This document shows positions 16,268-19,955 of a stretch of DNA of 19,955 nucleotides, in pieces; positions within the stretch are counted from its first letter, which is position 1; every line of letters starts with the position of its first letter. The notes under the pieces were generated by a model that ran no database searches, was not told the DNA's origin, and saw only the letters and a list, made by a program, of their open reading frames with translations. This DNA is from an uncultured Eubacteriales bacterium (lineage in GTDB: Bacteria; Bacillota; Clostridia; Christensenellales; Aristaeellaceae), in the NCBI GenBank assembly GCA_900553265.1, contig USDD01000049.1, forward strand, positions 1 to 19,955, given 5' to 3'. The position numbers were made by a program, and so were the translations under genes.

Positions 16268-17394
16268 GCCGACTCACCCTCCTTCTTCACATTCGCGTGC
16301 CTGCGATGGGGAATCACGCGGCTGAGCGCCGAGCGAAGCGCCGGGCTGTTGGTGGCGAGCATGACGACGATGAGCACCACGGCGTAGACCAGCATGCGGT
16401 AATCGGCAAAGGCGCGCAGCAGCTCGGGCAGAACGGTCAGCAGCGCCGCGGCGATGACTGAGCCGCGGATGTTGCCGATGCCGCCCAGAACGACGAACAC
16501 CAGCACGAGGATGGAGGTGTCAAACTTGAACTTGGAGGCGGTGACGGTGGAGTAATTCAGTCCGAACAGCGCGCCGGCCATGCCCGCGAGGAACGCGGAG
16601 GTCACGAAGGCCATCATCTTGTACTTGGTGATGTTGATGCCCACGGATTCGGCGGCGATGCGGCTGTCACGGATGGCCATGATGGCGCGGCCGGAGCGGC
16701 TGTTGACGAGGTTCAGAACCACAAACAGGGTGAACAGAACCAGCGCGAAGCCGATGACGAAGGTGGAAATCTTGGCCACGCCCGTGGCACCGGCAGGGCC
16801 GTTGACCAGCACCTGCCAGTCGGAAGGCGGCGCGGAGTTGAACTGGATGTGCAGCTTGTCCATCATCACGGCCTTGGTGGTGGCGGCGGCGTTGGAGGGA
16901 TCGACCACCGAGCGGACGCTGCCGGGGCCGATGGAGATGTACAGGCAGTTGAGCACGTTGCGGATGATCTCGCCGAAGGCCAGCGTGACGATGGCCAGAT
17001 AGTCGCCGTGCAGGCGCAGCACGGGAATGCCGATGATCACGCCCGCGATGCCGGCGAACACGCCGCCGACGACCATGGACACGATCAGGCGCAGGGTTTC
17101 GTTCTCCATGCCCGTGGCGGAGAGCAGCCAGCCCGAGGCCACGATGCCGGCGAAGGCGCCGACGCTCATGAAGCCGGCGTGGCCGAGGCTCAGCTCGCCG
17201 GAGATGCCGACGGTGAGGTTCAGCGACACGGCCATGACGATGTAGACGCAGATGGGAACCAGCTGGCCGCGCAGCGAGCGGGTCATGGTGCCGTTGCCGA
17301 TGAGAATCTGGCAGACGATGTACGCGGCGACGACGATGGCGTAGGTGATGAGATTGTTCACAAGATTCTTTCCGGGCTTTTTCAGCGCTTTCAT
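16264..17394 (-). CDS. livM: Branched-chain amino-acid ABC transporter permease LivM
   Basis: This 376-residue integral membrane permease has about eight to nine predicted helices. Family features are MAVSLNLTVGISGELSLGHAGF (about 58-79), GDYLAIVTLAFGEIIRNV, SRSGRAIMAIRDSRIAAESVGIN (the cytoplasmic loop contacting the ATPases) and FVVLGGIGNIRGSV near the end. A soluble-looking insert of about 60 residues (SVRSVVDPSNAAATT to LVNGPAG) lies between helices, presumably outside. The ATG at 17394 is preferred over GTG at 17403 because the AAGGAGG site then lies 8 bases upstream. It follows livH by 13 bases. Confidence 0.93.
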   Translation of the reverse strand: MKALKKPGKNLVNNLITYAIVVAAYIVCQILIGNGTMTRSLRGQLVPICVYIVMAVSLNLTVGISGELSLGHAGFMSVGAFAGIVASGWLLSATGMENETLRLIVSMVVGGVFAGIAGVIIGIPVLRLHGDYLAIVTLAFGEIIRNVLNCLYISIGPGSVRSVVDPSNAAATTKAVMMDKLHIQFNSAPPSDWQVLVNGPAGATGVAKISTFVIGFALVLFTLFVVLNLVNSRSGRAIMAIRDSRIAAESVGINITKYKMMAFVTSAFLAGMAGALFGLNYSTVTASKFKFDTSILVLVFVVLGGIGNIRGSVIAAALLTVLPELLRAFADYRMLVYAVVLIVVMLATNSPALRSALSRVIPHRRHANVKKEGESA

Positions 17395-17407
17395 GCGTCG
17401 CACCTCC

Positions 17408-18292
17408 TTACACTTTCTCGTGGACGGTCTTGCCGAGCAGGCCGCTGGGCTTGACCAGCAGCACGACGATCAGCACCGCGAAGACGAACGCGTCGCCCAG
17501 CTCGGTGGAGACGTAGGCCTTGCCGAGAATCTCGATGATGCCCAGCAGGATGCCGCCGATCATCGCGCCCGGAATGGAGCCGATGCCGCCGAAGACCGCC
17601 GCGGTGAAGGCCTTGATGCCGGGCATGGAGCCGGTAGTGGGCATCAGGGTCGGGTAGGAGGAACACAGCAGCACGCCGGCGATGGCCGCCAGCGCGGAGC
17701 CGATGGCGAAGGTCATGGAGATGGTGGCGTTGACGTTGATGCCCATCAGCTCGGCCGCGCCCTTGTCCTCGGATACGGCGCGCATGGCCTTGCCGATCTT
17801 GGTCTTGCCGGTGAACAGCGTCAGTGCGATCATGATGACGATGTTGGCCAGAACGGTGGTCAGCGCCTCGCTGGTGATGACCAGCCTGCCGCCGAACAGG
17901 CGCAGGCTGCCGAAGTTCACCACGGAAGCGAAGCTCTTGGGGTTGGAGCCCCAGATCAGCAGCGCCATGTTCTGCAGGAAGTAGCTCACGCCGATGGCGG
18001 TGATCAGCACGGCCAGCGACGTGGCCTGGCGCAGCGGCTTGTAGGCAAGGCGCTCGATGACGATGCCCAGCAGGGTGCACACCGCCATGGCCGCGACGAC
18101 GGAGACGAGTGCCGGAAGGCCCATGTACTGGGTGACGCAGAAGGAAATGTATGCGCCAACCATGATGACGTCGCCGTGGGCGAAGTTCAGCATCTTCGCG
18201 ATGCCGTAGACCATCGTGTACCCCAGCGCGATGATGGCGTACACGCTTCCCAGACTGATGCCGTTGACCAGATAGGAAAGAAACAGTGTCAT
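17408..18292 (-). CDS. livH: Branched-chain amino-acid ABC transporter permease LivH
   Basis: This 294-residue permease starts MTLFLSYLVNGISLGSVYAI and continues GYTMVYGIAKMLNFAHGDVIMVGAY, the classic LivH signature. The cytoplasmic coupling loop is KTKIGKAMRAVSEDKGAAELMGIN, and PGIKAFTAAVFGGIGSIPGA lies near the last helices. About eight membrane helices are expected. A GTG start at 18301 is possible but would leave only 2 bases after the AAGGGG site; ATG at 18292 leaves 11. It is separated from livJ by large hairpins that could lower its expression relative to the binding protein. With LivM it forms the translocation channel. Confidence 0.93.
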   Translation of the reverse strand: MTLFLSYLVNGISLGSVYAIIALGYTMVYGIAKMLNFAHGDVIMVGAYISFCVTQYMGLPALVSVVAAMAVCTLLGIVIERLAYKPLRQATSLAVLITAIGVSYFLQNMALLIWGSNPKSFASVVNFGSLRLFGGRLVITSEALTTVLANIVIMIALTLFTGKTKIGKAMRAVSEDKGAAELMGINVNATISMTFAIGSALAAIAGVLLCSSYPTLMPTTGSMPGIKAFTAAVFGGIGSIPGAMIGGILLGIIEILGKAYVSTELGDAFVFAVLIVVLLVKPSGLLGKTVHEKV

Positions 18293-18329
18293 TTCGTTCA
18301 CAACCCCTTGTCTTATGAAAATGCTTTAA

Positions 18330-18381
18330 GGTAACCAACGGCAATCAGCCATCGCCCTCGGGTTGACTGCCGTTGGTTACC
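18330..18381 (-). repeat. Long inverted repeat between livJ and livH
   Basis: Arms at 18330-18343 and 18368-18381 (GGTAACCAACGGCA and its complement) are a perfect 14-base match and extend to about 21 bases with two mismatches. On the minus strand the stem is followed by TTAAAGCATTTTC, a weak U-rich tail. It may act as a partial terminator or as an RNA-stabilising end for the livJ message, giving more binding protein than permease. Confidence 0.65.
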
Positions 18382-18391
18382 TCGTGAGAAT

Positions 18392-18426
18392 GCGGGAATT
18401 CCCGCCCCCGGAAATCCGGGGACGGG
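18392..18426 (-). repeat. GC-rich overlapping hairpins just after livJ
   Basis: A palindrome GCGGGAATTCCCGC (18392-18405) overlaps a stem with 12-base arms and one mismatch, CCCGCCCCCGGA paired with TCCGGGGACGGG (18401-18426). The two are mutually exclusive folds. They begin about 20 bases after the livJ stop codon. Confidence 0.55.
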
Positions 18427-18445
18427 AAGAGGAAAAAGCGTCGGC

Positions 18446-19591
18446 TTATTCCACGGTCACATACGCGCCGTTGACGATCTTGACGACGATAGGAGCCTTG
18501 TTGACCTCGCCGTTCTCGTTCCAGGTCATTTCGCCGGTCATGCCGGTAACGCCGTTGATCTTCAGATCCTTCATGGCGGCGACCAGCATCTCGCAGGCGT
18601 CCTCAGTGGAGGTGTCGGCGGTCACGCCCGCGGCCTTGGTGGCGGCGTACAGGGTGTACATGGCGTCGTAGGCGTCGGCGGCGAACTGATCGGGGGTCGC
18701 GCCGTAGGCCGCTTCATAGTTGGCGATGAAGGTCTTGGCCAGCTCGTTGGCGGAGTCGCCGGCGAAGGGGGTCAGAACCATGACGCCCTCGGCCAGAGAG
18801 GTATCGAAGCCTTCGATGTTCAGGATGCCGTCCATGCCGTCCACGCCGAAGAACACCGGCTTGTAGCCCATGGAGTCAGCAGTCTTGAGAATCATGGAAG
18901 CGGGAGTGTAGTACATCGGCAGGAAGACCAGGTCCGCGCCGGCTTCCTTCGCGCTGGTGACCTGCACGGAGAAGTCCGTGGTGTCGTCGGTGAAGGTGGT
19001 CACGGAGACGATCTCCAGGCCCAGCTCCTGAGCCTCGGCCTCGAAGGTCTGGTAGATGCCGGTGGAGTACGCGTCGGCGTTGTTGTAGATGACGGCGATC
19101 TTGGTGCCCAGCGCCTTCTCAGAAATGCACTCGGCGGAGAGCTTGCCCTGAGAGGGATCGGTGAAGCAGATCTGGAAGACGTTGTCCTTGCCCTCGGTGA
19201 CTTCCGTGGAGGAAGCGGAGGGGGTCAGCAGGAACATGCGATCGTTGTACGCCTCGGTGGCGACGGCGATGCAGGGAGTGGTGGTGACGGAACCCACGAT
19301 CATCTGAGCGCCCCAGTCCCACAGAGTGTTGTAGGCATTGACGGACTTCTCGGGATCATGCTCGTCGTCCTCGTAGCGCAGCTCGAAATACTCGGCGCCC
19401 TCAGCTTCGTTGATTTCCTTTGCGGCCAGCTCAGCGCCGTGCTCAACGGACAGACCGTAGTTCGCAGCCGGGCCGGTGATGGGGCCGATCAGACCGACTT
19501 TAATGGCGCCTTCCGCCATGGCGACGGTGCTCATCGCCAGAGTCATTGCAAGAACGATAACCATTGCAACGAGAGTTTTTACACACTTCAT
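18446..19591 (-). CDS. livJ: Branched-chain amino-acid ABC transporter substrate-binding protein LivJ/LivK type
   Basis: This 381-residue protein is a periplasmic-binding-fold type I receptor. A signal peptide covers about 1-26, ending in AMA. The mature part opens AIKVGLIGPITGPAANYG, followed by GAELAAKEINEAEG, IVGSVTTTPCIAVATEAYN and FLLTPSASSTEVTEG, the amino-acid-binding pocket region, and later TPDQFAADAYDAMYTLYAA. It binds leucine, isoleucine, valine or related amino acids and hands them to LivHM. There is no lipobox cysteine at the cleavage site, unlike most Gram-positive binding proteins. The ATG at 19591 has AGGAGG upstream. It is the first gene of the operon and has a strong promoter. 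Confidence 0.94.
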   Translation of the reverse strand: MKCVKTLVAMVIVLAMTLAMSTVAMAEGAIKVGLIGPITGPAANYGLSVEHGAELAAKEINEAEGAEYFELRYEDDEHDPEKSVNAYNTLWDWGAQMIVGSVTTTPCIAVATEAYNDRMFLLTPSASSTEVTEGKDNVFQICFTDPSQGKLSAECISEKALGTKIAVIYNNADAYSTGIYQTFEAEAQELGLEIVSVTTFTDDTTDFSVQVTSAKEAGADLVFLPMYYTPASMILKTADSMGYKPVFFGVDGMDGILNIEGFDTSLAEGVMVLTPFAGDSANELAKTFIANYEAAYGATPDQFAADAYDAMYTLYAATKAAGVTADTSTEDACEMLVAAMKDLKINGVTGMTGEMTWNENGEVNKAPIVVKIVNGAYVTVE

Positions 19592-19659
19592 AGTCGGATC
19601 CTCCTAAGTGATATTCGCCCTTTCGGCGCTTTTTCAGGTGCCGGAAAAACGTTACTGAT

Positions 19660-19688
19660 AATATACTCTTCCCATAGGCAAATGTCAA
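19660..19688 (-). promoter_or_regulatory. Promoter of the liv operon
   Basis: TTGACA (19688-19683), a 17-base spacer and TATATT (19665-19660) on the minus strand, a near-perfect housekeeping promoter. The leader of about 60 bases contains a TTTTTC/GAAAAA stem and a CGCC/GGCG stem before the AGGAGG site of livJ. Confidence 0.85.
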
Positions 19689-19955
19689 GTAAACATTGTG
19701 TTTTTATACGGAACATGGAAAAGGCTCGAAATACGGAATAATATGGCCGATGGCGTTCAAATTCCGCACAAAAGGGATGAAAATACTGAAAAAACTGAAT
19801 GGAACCGAACAGAACTTGCATATAAAAGAAAAATCGAAGTGCCTGCGACGATGATGTTAAGGAGATATAATGCATAAAGATACGAATATACGGCCGAATA
19901 TAGATTGTCGGCGGGAAAATGTGCATAAATAAAGGCGCGCCGCCGCATAACTGTC
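19689..19955. other. AT-rich region upstream of liv without a convincing gene
   Basis: Open frames on the minus strand here lack ribosome binding sites and read as chance. On the plus strand AAGGAG stands 5 bases before an ATG at 19870 that opens a 20-codon peptide. No terminator or promoter was clear. Confidence 0.45.
19870..19932 (+). CDS. Possible 20-residue peptide with good ribosome binding site
   Basis: TTAAGGAGATATA precedes an ATG at 19870, and the frame MHKDTNIRPNIDCRRENVHK ends at TAA (19930-19932). The peptide is highly charged, with one Cys, and resembles nothing I know. The spacing is ideal for initiation, so it could be a leader peptide for a gene beyond the right edge. It may equally be chance, since no plus-strand promoter was found. 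Confidence 0.2.
   Translation: MHKDTNIRPNIDCRRENVHK

Noticed and set aside
18330..18426. CRISPR or insertion-sequence ends between livJ and livH
   Set aside because: There are no regular direct repeats with spacers and no transposase between the arms; the structures are local hairpins.
19588..19948. Minus-strand frames of 112 and 63 codons at the right edge
   Set aside because: They cover the liv promoter, lack ribosome binding sites, and read as random translation of AT-rich sequence.

Overview
This 19,955-base window looks like chromosomal DNA from a GC-rich member of the Bacillota, probably a gut-type clostridium. The evidence is strong AGGAGG ribosome binding sites, near-consensus housekeeping (TTGACA/TATAAT) promoters, U-tailed intrinsic terminators, a tRNA-Ala with encoded CCA, and small clostridial families (DUF6809-like, DUF2325). 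Nearly every gene lies on the minus strand; only a DUF6809-like gene and a transposase remnant lie on the plus strand. The taxonomic placement is inference from gene families.

Layout, left to right. (1) 1-3531: a two-component regulatory locus on the minus strand. An OmpR/PhoB-type response regulator, a HAMP-containing sensor kinase and an unknown exported/anchored protein overlap in series. An SH3-domain exported protein follows, has its own promoter, and runs off the left edge. The promoter of the regulator operon and the promoter of the SH3 gene carry the same direct repeat (GAAACA, 5 bases, GAAACA) exactly 9 bases upstream of a -10 box, so the regulator probably controls both. (2) 3532-6663: an accessory stretch with a long non-coding spacer, a DUF6809-like gene, a convergent gene encoding sigma-70 region 2 fused to a coiled coil and a DUF2325 domain, and a 5'-truncated IS1182-like transposase with its terminator. 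(3) 6667-6846: tRNA-Ala(GGC) with a consensus promoter and a strong terminator. (4) 6903-12755: an oligopeptide ABC transporter operon transcribed oppB-oppC-oppD-oppF-oppA, with a structured leader that looks like an attenuator. (5) 12898-14453: a single-gene unit for a family-4 alpha-galactosidase (MelA type). (6) 14518-19688: a branched-chain amino-acid transporter operon livJ-livH-livM-livG-livF with a strong promoter and large hairpins between livJ and livH. (7) 19689-19955: no convincing gene, only a 20-codon candidate with a good ribosome binding site.

The right two thirds form an uptake block: peptides (opp), branched-chain amino acids (liv) and alpha-galactoside cleavage (melA), each with its own promoter and most with a visible terminator. 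The most unusual items are the sigma-region-2/DUF2325 fusion, the paired regulator boxes, and the possible terminator/antiterminator leader of opp.
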